NCBI GenBank assembly: GCA_021786815.1
Contig: JAJYMR010000283.1
Location: 1 to 12,649 of the forward strand
Source of the DNA: Deltaproteobacteria bacterium
Lineage (GTDB): Bacteria; Desulfobacterota; Binatia; Binatales; Binataceae
Direction of reading: 5' to 3'
Length of the DNA stretch: 12,649 nucleotides
In this document: positions 1 through 6,542 of the stretch, in pieces
Position numbering within the stretch: the stretch's first letter is position 1
Layout: each line of letters begins with the position of its first letter
Program-made: the position numbers and the translations under genes
Notes under the pieces: model-generated
What the model was told of the DNA's origin: nothing
The model's input: the letters and a program-made list of their open reading frames with translations, nothing else
Database searches by the model: none

Positions 1-280
1 TGTTCGGGGCGTTGGATCCCTTCTCCACACCCGCGGCCTTTGCCAGCAGGATCGAGGCGGGCGGGCTCTTGGTGACAAAGGTGAACGAACGGTCGGAATA
101 GACCGTCACGATCACCGGGATCACGAGTCCCTGCATATTCTGCGTCTGGGCGTTGAACGCCTTGCAGAATTCCATGATATTGACGCCGCGCTGACCCAGC
201 GCAGGCCCGACCGGCGGCGAGGGGTTGGCCTGCCCCGCCGGAATCTGAAGCTTTATCTGCCCGACGACTTTCTTCGCCAC
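1..280 (-). CDS. rplK: 50S ribosomal protein L11 (partial, C-terminal part off the window)
   Basis: The first 93 codons of ribosomal protein L11 are present; the gene runs off the left edge. L11 binds 23S rRNA at the GTPase-associated centre of the 50S subunit, where elongation and release factors act. The reading begins MAKKVVGQIKLQIPAGQAN and continues through the conserved PSPPVGPALGQRGVNIMEFC segment and the FTFVTKSPPASILLAKAAG segment, which together are diagnostic of the L11 N-terminal domain. The start is GTG (cac at 278-280); a weak purine-rich stretch lies about 10 nt upstream. It follows nusG after 90 nt in the conserved secE-nusG-rplK order. Confidence 0.97.
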   Translation of the reverse strand, partial: MAKKVVGQIKLQIPAGQANPSPPVGPALGQRGVNIMEFCKAFNAQTQNMQGLVIPVIVTVYSDRSFTFVTKSPPASILLAKAAGVEKGSNAPN

Positions 281-370
281 TTGACCGATTCCCGCACGCT
301 TCGAGCAAATCTCCGGCCTCTGGCCTCGGACCGCGCACGACCGGGGCTGGCGTCGGAGACAAGAGTTTTC

Positions 371-970
371 CTATGCCTTCTCTACCTGAACAAAATCGAG
401 TTCGACCGGGGTGGCGCGCCCGAAGATCGAAATCAGTACCCGCACCTTGCCCTTCTCGGGCTTGACCTCTTCCACGGTGCCGTTGAAGTCCTGAAAGGGA
501 CCGTCGACTACCTTGACCGCCTCGCCCACCTCGAACAGAACCTTCGGCTTTGGCCGAAGCGCTCCTTCCTCCATCTGCTGGGCAATCCCGCGGACTTCGG
601 ACTCAGGCACTTCCGGGGGACTGGTCGAATGGCCGACGAAACCCGTTATTTTGGGCGTGCCCTTGATCACGTGCCAGGTCTCGTCGTCGAGCACCATGTT
701 CACGAAGATATAGCCGGGGAAGAACTTGCGGCTCGAAATCTTGCGCTGCCCGCCCTTGCCGAGCTCCTGAACACGCTCGACCGGCACCAGGACCTCGCCG
801 ACCTTGTCCTCGAGATGGAGCGAGCGCACCCGCTCTTCAAGAGCGGCCTTGGCCTTGTGCTCGTAGCCGGAATAGGTATGGACGACGTACCATTTTCTCT
901 GGCCGCCATCCTTGCGGGGTTCGCCCGCCAGCTTGGCTTCGGCTCCGGCCTGTTCTGCTTTAGGTTCCAC
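371..970 (-). CDS. nusG: Transcription termination/antitermination factor NusG
   Basis: This 199-residue protein matches NusG, which binds RNA polymerase, suppresses pausing and links the polymerase to Rho or to the ribosome through NusE. The NGN domain begins near residue 27 (KWYVVHTYSGYEHKAKAAL) and includes the typical RKFFPGYIFVNM stretch at 82-92. A linker follows, then a C-terminal KOW domain at about 148-199, with VKVVDGPFQDFNGTVEEV. The first 25 residues are a charged, alanine-rich extension longer than in many NusG proteins. The start codon is GTG (968-970), with only a weak GGA upstream. The gene lies 46 nt after secE and 90 nt before rplK, the usual operon order. Confidence 0.97.
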   Translation of the reverse strand: MEPKAEQAGAEAKLAGEPRKDGGQRKWYVVHTYSGYEHKAKAALEERVRSLHLEDKVGEVLVPVERVQELGKGGQRKISSRKFFPGYIFVNMVLDDETWHVIKGTPKITGFVGHSTSPPEVPESEVRGIAQQMEEGALRPKPKVLFEVGEAVKVVDGPFQDFNGTVEEVKPEKGKVRVLISIFGRATPVELDFVQVEKA

Positions 971-1016
971 TATCCAAAAAAACGGCGTTCCGGAAATTCC
1001 GAAAGCCTTGTCCGAG

Positions 1017-1220
1017 TCACCCGAGAAGGTCGCGCACTACCCGCGTCGCAACCAGATCCACCACCCCAAGCCAGAGCGCCATCACGAAGGTCAACGCAAC
1101 GACCACCACCGTGGCCTGCATCGTTTCCTTGGGCGAGGGATAATGAACCTTCGAAAGTTCGGTCCACGCCTCCTGGACAAAACTCACGGCTTGGTTAAGG
1201 TAACTTTTCAGCTTATCCAT
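1017..1220 (-). CDS. secE: Preprotein translocase subunit SecE
   Basis: This is a 67-residue, single-span SecE of the short bacterial type. SecE clamps SecY in the inner-membrane SecYEG channel. The amphipathic region has the conserved motif EAWTELSKVHYPSPKET at about 17-33, where the W-x-E-L-x-K-V-x-x-P core is typical. One transmembrane helix follows at about 36-58. The start is ATG at 1218-1220, preceded by an AGGGG-type ribosome binding site (1224-1230). It sits 35 nt downstream of the tRNA-Trp gene and just before nusG, the standard arrangement. Confidence 0.96.
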   Translation of the reverse strand: MDKLKSYLNQAVSFVQEAWTELSKVHYPSPKETMQATVVVVALTFVMALWLGVVDLVATRVVRDLLG

Positions 1221-1255
1221 CTCGCCCCTTCAACACAAGGCCTGCTCGATTTGGC

Positions 1256-1333
1256 TGGCGGGTCAGGCAGGATTCGAACCTGCAACCCTCGGATTTGGAG
1301 TCCGATGCTCTGTCCAATTGGAGCTACTGACCC
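1256..1333 (-). tRNA. tRNA-Trp (anticodon CCA)
   Basis: A full cloverleaf can be folded on the minus strand. The 7-bp acceptor stem is GGGTCAG/CTGACCC, the anticodon stem is TCGGA/TCCGA with loop CTCCAAA (anticodon CCA), and the T arm is GCAGG-TTCGAAT-CCTGC. The discriminator is G, as expected for Trp, and the 3' CCA is encoded (1256-1258). A tRNA-Trp just ahead of secE is common in bacteria. Confidence 0.96.
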
Positions 1334-1376
1334 TCCCTGGGCTTGCGAGTCTCACCCGCCCCTCGAAAAAGCCTCG

Positions 1377-1532
1377 TCAGGTCACCTTCACCTCGCGATG
1401 CTGGGTATGGGTGCGGCAACTTGGGCAGAATTTCTTGATCGAGAATTTCTCGGTCTGGCGCTTCTTGTTCCTGGTCGTCGTATAGTTGCGCCGTTTACAA
1501 CCGTCGCACGCAAGTCCAATAAGGTCTCTCAT
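1377..1532 (-). CDS. rpmG: 50S ribosomal protein L33
   Basis: This 51-codon gene encodes L33, a small protein of the 50S subunit near the E site. The reading starts MRDLIGLACDGCKRRNYTT and ends HTQHREVKVT. It has two CxxC pairs, C9/C12 and C36/C39, so this is the zinc-binding form of L33. The middle part, TTRNKKRQTEKFSIKKFCPSC, is the usual L33 core. The start is ATG at 1530-1532, with only a weak AGG upstream. It lies between tRNA-Thr(GGT) and tRNA-Trp, where rpmG commonly follows tuf; here tuf is missing. Confidence 0.95.
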   Translation of the reverse strand: MRDLIGLACDGCKRRNYTTTRNKKRQTEKFSIKKFCPSCRTHTQHREVKVT

Positions 1533-1584
1533 CAGCCTGAACCCGAAGGCAGCTTCCGCTGCGCGATATTCCGTATCTTTGGAA

Positions 1585-1657
<73 letters not shown>

Positions 1658-1716
1658 GTCCCTGCGCGTCGAAACCACGTCGTCTTATCCGCAGTCGTTC
1701 CCGAGACGCCACAGTT

Positions 1717-1792
1717 TGGAGCGGGAAACGGGACTCGAACCCGCGACCCCGAGCTTGGAAGGCTCGCGCTCTACCAACTGAGCTATTCCCGC
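1717..1792 (-). tRNA. tRNA-Gly (anticodon TCC)
   Basis: A cloverleaf on the minus strand. The acceptor stem is GCGGGAA/TTCCCGC, the anticodon stem CGAGC/GCTCG holds loop CTTCCAA (anticodon TCC), and the T arm is GCGGG-TTCGAGT-CCCGT (one mismatch-type pair). The discriminator is T and the 3' CCA is encoded at 1717-1719. It occupies the classical glyT slot of the thrU-tyrU-glyT-thrT cluster. Confidence 0.96.
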
Positions 1793-1812
1793 TCTCCCGC
1801 CGGCCCGATCTC

Positions 1813-1898
<86 letters not shown>

Positions 1899-1916
1899 TA
1901 AAACCTTTCACGCCAA

Positions 1917-1989
<73 letters not shown>

Positions 1990-2278
1990 AAAAAAACGCC
2001 TTGATTTCCAGGCCCTTTTTTAGTCCGCAGCCGCCACTTCAGGGCCTTTCGCCAATCGAACAGGAACAGTCGAGCCGAAAGCGCGCGCTTGGCTGCCCTC
2101 CCTCGTGGCGGGCGGTCTCCGACGCGAACCTTAATTCCTAGCAGTCCGCCGCTTTCCTGACAACTCTCCCGCCCTGCCCGGCACTTTTGAGGAGGACCGG
2201 ACCTTCCGATTCCGATAGGTTTGCTCCAGCTCGGGCGTCCCCACCACGGGTCCCGTCCTGAAGAGCGCCTGCGAGAAC
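1990..2278. other. Gene-free stretch upstream of the tRNA cluster
   Basis: About 290 nt without a credible gene. It must contain the promoter of the minus-strand tRNA operon, but no clear sigma-70 pair is visible. A-rich and T-rich runs at 1990-2031 flank a GCC/GGCCC pair and look faintly like a hairpin, though the pairing is poor. The minus-strand open frame crossing 2131-2337 has no recognisable protein character. Confidence 0.5.
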
Positions 2279-2980
2279 TCAGCCGCGGCCCGACAATCGC
2301 CGCGCAAGCGCCAAGGGCTCGTAGGTTCCCGCCGCATTCAGGGCTCCGCTTAACCCAGGGAGCGCGAGCGTCGAGCGGAGCATGTCGGTGAGATAGCTGA
2401 ACGTCCCGTTGGAGCTTGAGCGCTGGAAATACTCGTCGATATTAAGCCCCCTCAGCATGTTCGCCGTCGCCACCGGCGGACTCGCCGCGTTCGGTTCCTG
2501 CACCGGATTCAAGCCATCGCAGAGGAATTGCGTCGTCGTCCCATTGATGGTCTTCTCGACCCGCCCCCAGAACGCGTCGTAAATGACGCTCGCGCTGGCA
2601 ACACAGCTTACGCTCATGAGATGGTTGCGCGCGTCCGATGTGTCGGTGTTGGTCCCGCCCGAGGTCAGGTTCCCGTTGGCGTCATAAGTAAGCGCGGTCC
2701 CGTTGAACGCGGTCATCGCGTTGTCCGCGTTGAACGTGTTGCCGATTGCCGTCGCGGGAAGATTTATCTGCGCCAAGCTTCCACCCTTTACTGTCACTCG
2801 CCCGTTGGCGTCGTAGGCGTAGGTCAGGTTGGCGACCTGGCTCCCGCCGAGCGTCCAGGTCATCCCGGTCACGTGCGAGCCACTATCGTAACTATACGCC
2901 ACGGCCTTATGGTTTGGGCAGGGTGAGCTGGGTGCGTCGATTCGCCGCGTCGTAGGGAAGCCGACCGGGGGTGGGGCTCT
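2279..2980 (-). pseudogene. Degraded RHS/YD-repeat protein fragment
   Basis: An open stretch of about 207 residues carries RHS/YD-repeat signatures: YAYDANGRVT, LTYDANGNLTSGG, DARNHLMSV and the core-end region with DGLNPVQE, GLNIDEYF and STLALPG. RHS proteins are large secreted or surface proteins of well over 1000 residues, so this is a small C-terminal piece. Homology stops after TYEP (about 2315), where family members continue with FG and a toxin-like tip; here the frame runs into an unrelated tail and stops. Upstream, YDAANRRTQLTLP is in a different frame and meets a stop at about 2910, so there is a frameshift near 2905-2915. Typical core residues are also altered (DARNH preceded by TS rather than TW; TDMLRS rather than TDALGS). 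The apparent start at 2902 is a GTG inside the repeat region, not a real initiation site. Confidence 0.85.
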
Positions 2981-2986
2981 CTTGCC

Positions 2987-3463
2987 CTACGTCACGGGCG
3001 TGCGCGTGGGTTCGAAATGGCGCAAGTGGCTTTCCTTCCATCGGTGCAGGCCGCGGCGCATGTACTCGGGATCGATGTTCAAAGCTTCGCAGACGTTGTC
3101 GAACGAGAAGAGCCAGCGCTTATCGCGACGCTCAATCCAATCCTCGGCTTCACGAAATCGCCGCTGCTTCGGCCTCGTGGCGGCGTGGAGGTACTTCATG
3201 TAGGACTCCACCGCGTCTTCGAGGATCGCAAACATCAGGAGTTTTTCACCTTCCAACTGATGAGTTCGGCGCAGGTTTTCATAGAACTGCAGCGGCAACA
3301 GCACATCCGGTTCGAAGCCCGGCAGCGCTTCCTCAGCCGCACTTTCGTGGGCTGCCACAAGCGCCGTCCTTGCCGCAAACAGACGTGGGGCCCTGATGAG
3401 CCTGGCGAGGACGCGCGCGAGTTTTGGCAGTCCCAAAGCAATCATGCCTGCGAATCGCTTCAT
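2987..3463 (-). CDS. Conserved protein of unknown function
   Basis: I do not recognise a named family. The reading is 158 residues from ATG 3461-3463. The first ~45 residues are hydrophobic and basic (MKRFAGMIALGLPKLARVL), then comes an acidic, helical, aromatic-rich part. The segments EKLLMFAILEDAVESYMKYL, FREAEDWIERRDKRWLFSF and NVCEALNIDPEYMRRGL look strongly constrained, with W, F and charged residues regularly spaced and no stops. I have the impression that similar short hypothetical proteins with a FREAE-W-LFSF-N-C-LG-D-P-Y-R-GL pattern occur in deltaproteobacteria-like genomes; this is from memory only. The C-terminal INPEYMRRGL-like helix could be a DNA- or protein-contact element. 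The frame is open up to a TTG at 3574, but ATG 3463 is preferred because the extra residues look random. The ribosome binding site is weak. Confidence 0.7.
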   Translation of the reverse strand: MKRFAGMIALGLPKLARVLARLIRAPRLFAARTALVAAHESAAEEALPGFEPDVLLPLQFYENLRRTHQLEGEKLLMFAILEDAVESYMKYLHAATRPKQRRFREAEDWIERRDKRWLFSFDNVCEALNIDPEYMRRGLHRWKESHLRHFEPTRTPVT

Positions 3464-3742
3464 GGTGTTAACCCGCGGAATTTCTATTGCGCGCGAGGTC
3501 GGCACTCGTCGTCTATAGCCGCAAGCGGAGGTGCGCGACCCAGTCACAATCGAGACGAGCATCAGCCGTGCCAAGATGCTCCTAAATTGCTGGTCCCGCC
3601 TCGCTCGCGGCTTGCCGGGTTATTGGCATGAGAGTCCTTCGAAGACTCAGGGGTTTCTTGGACACTCGCAGGACCAATGGTCCGCGGGAATTGCCGCACG
3701 AGCCTGAGGAACGAGGTTTCCGTTTCCAAAGTCGGCGCGGAG

Positions 3743-3917
3743 CTGCTCCTGTCGGAGCAGACACTTCGTCATCCTGAATCCTTTGGGATCAGGCCTGAAA
3801 TTGCGCTCCGGCTGCGATCGTCTGCCGATGCACCCGTTCGGGTTTCTGCGCCGCAGACTTGCGCGGCCCCGCCTCCCTCGAGGGACCGGAAGCGCGCGCT
3901 TCCTTCGCGATTCGCGA
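3743..3917. repeat. Cluster of five short inverted repeats (REP/BIME-like)
   Basis: Five inverted repeats fall within 175 nt of non-coding DNA. (1) CTGCTCC-tgtc-GGAGCAG at 3743-3760, a perfect 7-bp stem. (2) CCTGA(a)TCC-tttg-GGATCAGG at 3773-3793, 8 bp with one bulged A. (3) TCTGCG-c-CGCAGA at 3845-3857. (4) TCCCTCGAGGGA at 3874-3885, a perfect palindrome. (5) TCGCGA-t-TCGCGA at 3905-3917. None is followed by a T-run, so these are not ordinary Rho-independent terminators. They could be a dispersed intergenic hairpin repeat, a structured RNA or regulator sites. Confidence 0.5.
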
Positions 3918-4025
3918 GTGGCATGGATAGCCCGTAAGCACTGACAAGCCGCGATTGTCAGGGCAAATGTTGGCGAGAGAGATGACATTCCTGTTGGCCC
4001 AACCAGGCGAGCCGCGAAAACGCTA

Positions 4026-4061
4026 AGCGGCGCGAGTTCACCGCCAAGAGCGGCGCGGTTC
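4026..4061. repeat. Imperfect direct repeat upstream of the histidine kinase gene
   Basis: AGCGGCGCGAGTTC at 4026-4039 recurs as AGCGGCGCGGTTC at 4049-4061, a 23-nt offset (about two helical turns). It lies 60-100 nt ahead of the kinase start. Such a spacing would suit tandem binding of a regulator, possibly the NarL-type regulator encoded just downstream, but this is only inference. Confidence 0.3.
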
Positions 4062-4123
4062 TTGCGAAATCACGCTCCGAGAAGGGGATTTGAACATAAA
4101 TTCCCGTTTGATGCTTATGAAGT

Positions 4124-5254
4124 GTGCAAGGCCATCACGCGATGCCGCTGTTTTGGGCATCAGGGCCTTATCGCTCGATGAAAGACTCCGGGTTCCGCGA
4201 ACTTGACCTGCAGATTGCTCGGGCGCGGCTCGTTCTTTCGCCGCTCGCGATGCTCACTCTATACATTGACCCGAGCGCGGGCGGGCTTTTTCACCTTTCC
4301 GGCACGCCGCTGATAATCGTTTCAGGCCACCTGTTCTACAGCCTGGCGACGTATCTCGCGCTCAGCCGCGGGTTGGCAACGAAACATCTCCGAAAGCTCT
4401 CGACGATGCTCGACCTGGCGTTTGCCGCAGCTATCGCGCTGTGCACCGAGGGCCGCACCAGCCCTTCCTATGTATTCTTCGTGTTCGCGATTGTCGCCGC
4501 GGGATTCCGGACCGGATTTCGCGCAACAATCATGGTCACGATCTTGAGCGTGGCGATGTACCTCGCGGTCATCGGATTCGAACACGGAGTGACCAACTCC
4601 TACATGATGAGGGGCGTCTATCTCGCGCTCGCGGGTTATTTGATCTGCTTTTTCGGCCAACAGCGCGTTGCGTTCGAAGCACGAGTCCGCGAACTGGAAT
4701 CGAAGGCCGAGCGGCTTACCATCGCTCGCTCCCTTCATGACGGTTACGTGCAGACTCTCGCGGGCGTCAATCTACGCCTTGAGACGTGCAGGGCGATACT
4801 GCGCAGCCACGAGCCGGCCCTCGCTCTGAGCGAACTGACGGACCTCCAGGCCGGGATCGCGCGAGAGTACGACGCGGTGCGCTCGTATATCCGCTCGCTG
4901 GCCGAAATCGATCGCTGCATCGCAGGGCAGATGCCCGGATCGAATGACACGAGGTTCGAGATGAAGGCCGACTTTTGCGCCCGCGGAATGGTCGTCGAGC
5001 AGGTCCTGCAGATAGCGCTCGAGGGCATGAGAAACGCGTGGCGGCACGGCCGCGCGCAGGTGGTCAAAATCGACGTGCGCAGCGCCGGCGACATGATTCG
5101 CATCACGGTTGGAGACGACGGCGTCGGGTTTCGGGATTCTTCAGTCGCTCCCTGGGCGATTGCGTCGCGGGTGGCCGAAGTCGGCGGAGAATTGAAGATC
5201 GCAAGCGGTGCGGGCGCAGGCGCTCGCCTCGAAATCCAGATGCCGGTCGCGTAA
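4124..5254 (+). CDS. Membrane sensor histidine kinase, NarL/DesK (HisKA_3) type
   Basis: This 376-residue protein has about five or six hydrophobic segments in its first ~180 residues (around 36-50, 61-80, 94-108, 114-128, 132-152 and 162-178), with short loops and no large periplasmic sensor. A coiled-coil linker at about 181-200 leads to a HisKA_3 dimerisation/phosphoacceptor helix with LHDGYVQTLAGVNLRLE, so H205 is the likely phosphorylated residue. The ATPase domain has an N box at EGMRNAWRHG (N304) and a G1 box at GDDGVGF (330-336). It should sense a signal in or near the membrane and phosphorylate the response regulator that follows 3 nt later. The first start is GTG 4124; ATG 4142 (residue 7), 10 nt after an AAGG, and ATG 4178 (residue 19) are alternatives. 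The ligand cannot be told from sequence. Confidence 0.93.
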   Translation: MQGHHAMPLFWASGPYRSMKDSGFRELDLQIARARLVLSPLAMLTLYIDPSAGGLFHLSGTPLIIVSGHLFYSLATYLALSRGLATKHLRKLSTMLDLAFAAAIALCTEGRTSPSYVFFVFAIVAAGFRTGFRATIMVTILSVAMYLAVIGFEHGVTNSYMMRGVYLALAGYLICFFGQQRVAFEARVRELESKAERLTIARSLHDGYVQTLAGVNLRLETCRAILRSHEPALALSELTDLQAGIAREYDAVRSYIRSLAEIDRCIAGQMPGSNDTRFEMKADFCARGMVVEQVLQIALEGMRNAWRHGRAQVVKIDVRSAGDMIRITVGDDGVGFRDSSVAPWAIASRVAEVGGELKIASGAGAGARLEIQMPVA

Positions 5255-5257
5255 TCA

Positions 5258-5893
5258 ATGACAACCCCAATCCGATTGATAATTGCCGACGATCATGTCC
5301 TTTTTCGCCAGGGGCTCAAGTCGTTGCTCCTCCTGCAGCCAGGCGTGCGGGTCGTTCGCGAAGTCGAAAGCGCGGGCGAGCTTGCGGCCGCGCTGAGGGA
5401 AACGCCGTGCGATGTCCTTCTGCTCGATCTGCAGATGGACCGATGGCTGCTCGACGATATCGCGTCGCTCTCGCGGAACGTGGCCGTGGTCGTCTTGACC
5501 GCGAGCGAGAAACTCGAGGACGCGCTCGCCGCGTTGCGTGCGGGTGCCAAGGCTATAGTGCAAAAGCGGTTCGCGATCGAGACTCTGATGAACGCGATCC
5601 GCACGGTCGCAACGGGACAGGTGTGGATGCCCGCGGAGTTGCAGACCGAGGTGGCCGGGCAATGGGCGGCGCCGAAAAGCCAGGTACTTACCGCTCGCGA
5701 GACCGAGATCGTCAGGCTTGTGACCGGCGGGATGCGTAATGCCGAGGTCGCCAGGCACCTCTCGCTCAGCGAGAGCACGGTCAAAACCCATCTGAACAAC
5801 ATTTTCCAAAAGCTCGAGCTTCGCGACCGCGTTGCGCTCACCCACTATGCACTGCGCGCCGGCCTGATCGGCATGCGCACGCCCGGCCGTTAA
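5258..5893 (+). CDS. Response regulator, NarL/FixJ family (REC + LuxR-type HTH)
   Basis: This 211-residue response regulator has a receiver domain at about 5-120, with acidic pair D11/D12, phosphoacceptor D57 (LLLDLQM), T81 and K103. The LuxR-type helix-turn-helix lies at about 143-205: LTARETEIVRLVTGGMRNAEVA then LSESTVKTHLNNIFQKL. The loop after D57 reads DLQMDRWLLDD and lacks the usual M-P-G-x-D-G, so the loop after the phosphorylation site is atypical. The ATG lies 3 nt after the kinase stop with no visible ribosome binding site, implying translational coupling. FixJ-type regulators normally act at sigma-70 promoters, so it is unlikely to drive the sigma-54 promoter downstream directly. 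Confidence 0.95.
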   Translation: MTTPIRLIIADDHVLFRQGLKSLLLLQPGVRVVREVESAGELAAALRETPCDVLLLDLQMDRWLLDDIASLSRNVAVVVLTASEKLEDALAALRAGAKAIVQKRFAIETLMNAIRTVATGQVWMPAELQTEVAGQWAAPKSQVLTARETEIVRLVTGGMRNAEVARHLSLSESTVKTHLNNIFQKLELRDRVALTHYALRAGLIGMRTPGR

Positions 5894-6086
5894 ACCTCAG
5901 ACAATCCCTGCCGCAAGCGACTAGTCATTTCACTTCCGGCGGCACTGTCATTTCTCCATCAGTTCCCCTTTTGGCATTGCTCGATTCGCGGGCACGTGCC
6001 GATTGAACATACACAGTATCCGCGCGCGTGACTGAGTACGTTTGGGACCGCTTCGGTTTTCAGTTCATCCAACCCGGAGAGGCGGT

Positions 6087-6099
6087 TGAGGGGCCCTCA
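6087..6099. promoter_or_regulatory. Inverted repeat upstream of the sigma-54 element (possible activator site)
   Basis: TGAGGG-g-CCCTCA is a perfect 6-bp inverted repeat around one base, about 85-95 nt upstream of the predicted transcription start. That is a usual distance for an enhancer-binding protein, although the sequence does not match the NtrC consensus (TGCACC-N5-GGTGCA). Confidence 0.3.
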
Positions 6100-6155
6100 C
6101 TGCGTGGTTGGAGGCTATCTCCATCGTTGGTTCCAGTTTGCCCGCAAGTTCCTTG

Positions 6156-6171
6156 TGGCATGTCCGTTGCT
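6156..6171 (+). promoter_or_regulatory. Sigma-54 (RpoN) -24/-12 promoter of the amt-glnK operon
   Basis: TGGCATGTCCGTTGCT matches the sigma-54 consensus (TGGCAYR-N4-TTGCW) at every constrained position. The -24 GG is at 6157-6158 and the -12 GC at 6169-6170, with exactly 10 nt between. Transcription should start near 6182, about 97 nt before the first gene. Ammonium transporter and P-II genes are classical RpoN/NtrC targets, so the position fits. Confidence 0.85.
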
Positions 6172-6186
6172 CTCTGCCGCTCTTGA

Positions 6187-6212
6187 CGCACCGATATGCG
6201 CGCGACGGTGCG
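6187..6212 (+). other. Hairpin at the start of the predicted operon leader
   Basis: CGCACCG (6187-6193) pairs with CGGTGCG (6206-6212), a perfect 7-bp stem with a 12-nt loop. It lies within the first 30 nt of the transcript predicted from the sigma-54 element. It could stabilise the 5' end or be a protein site; no T-run follows. Confidence 0.35.
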
Positions 6213-6278
6213 GAGATTGTTCCGAAGCCGCGCACATCGATTGGCAACTGTTCTGAGCAAAGGAAGCGGGGTCGCCAA

Positions 6279-6542
6279 ATGGGAGCAAATAGCAAGCAAG
6301 GCTGGTGTCTCTTCACGTTTCTGGTCGGTTTCACGTTTCTGCCGGCGGGCCTGGTCTATCTTGGCCCGGTTTTCTCGATGGCAGGTCTCGTCTGCCTGAT
6401 AGCCTCGGCGGTCGGATTCTATCGAATCAAACCGCTGGAGCACGGGACAGGAAATCAATCGCCGGTCGGCGCGTCGCTGGCTGAGCGACGCGAGAGCACG
6501 CCGCACATGCCGGCTGTGAATCTCAAGGGAGGTCAAGTGTGA
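6279..6542 (+). CDS. Small two-span membrane protein of unknown function, first gene of the amt operon
   Basis: This 87-residue protein has two predicted membrane helices at about 9-27 and 30-48, joined by a very short PAGLVYLGP turn. A polar tail of about 39 residues follows, with no cysteine and no recognised motif. The start is ATG 6279, preceded by AAAGGAAG about 12 nt upstream. It is the first gene after the sigma-54 promoter, and its stop overlaps the next start in GTGA (6539-6542), so the two are translationally coupled. I do not recognise the family. Membrane localisation and operon position suggest an accessory role in ammonium uptake, by inference only. Confidence 0.75.
   Translation: MGANSKQGWCLFTFLVGFTFLPAGLVYLGPVFSMAGLVCLIASAVGFYRIKPLEHGTGNQSPVGASLAERRESTPHMPAVNLKGGQV

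Larger units (their letters stand above)
3464..4123. other. Long intergenic region with clustered inverted repeats
   Basis: About 660 nt between the divergent unknown gene (minus) and the histidine kinase (plus). It should hold promoters for both. The open frames on either strand here have random, Arg/Pro-rich composition and I reject them. The notable content is five short inverted repeats between 3743 and 3917, listed separately, and a direct repeat at 4026-4061. Confidence 0.6.
5894..6278. other. Intergenic region carrying the promoter of the amt operon
   Basis: 385 nt between the response regulator and the first small membrane-protein gene. It contains the sigma-54 element at 6156-6171, the inverted repeat TGAGGG-g-CCCTCA at 6087-6099, a 10-bp palindrome GGCACGTGCC at 5991-6000 and a hairpin in the predicted 5' leader at 6187-6212. 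No clear terminator follows the response regulator, so some readthrough from it is possible. Confidence 0.6.

Noticed and set aside
281..1198. Long plus-strand open frame across nusG and secE
   Set aside because: It is antisense to nusG and secE, whose minus-strand proteins are clearly recognisable; its own composition is not protein-like.
1990..2031. A-run, GCC, GGCCC, T-run that resembles a terminator
   Set aside because: The arms pair poorly, with an internal loop in the G-C part; position at the start of the tRNA operon does not call for a terminator.
2131..2337. Minus-strand 68-codon open frame
   Set aside because: It overlaps the RHS relic in another frame, is Arg/Ser-rich, and shows no recognisable motif.
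3647..3988. Minus-strand 113-codon open frame in the intergenic region
   Set aside because: Composition is random and Arg/Pro-rich, and it runs through the inverted-repeat cluster; no motif or ribosome binding site supports it.
4975..5739. Plus-strand 254-codon open frame across the kinase/regulator junction
   Set aside because: It is an Arg-rich shadow of two well-supported genes in other frames.
5974..5990. TTGGCATTGCTCGATTCGC as a second sigma-54 element
   Set aside because: The -24-like GG is present but there is no GC at the required 10-nt distance.
5991..6000. Palindrome GGCACGTGCC upstream of the amt operon
   Set aside because: A single 10-bp palindrome in GC-rich DNA is expected by chance fairly often, and no partner copy was seen; it is noted only in the intergenic entry.
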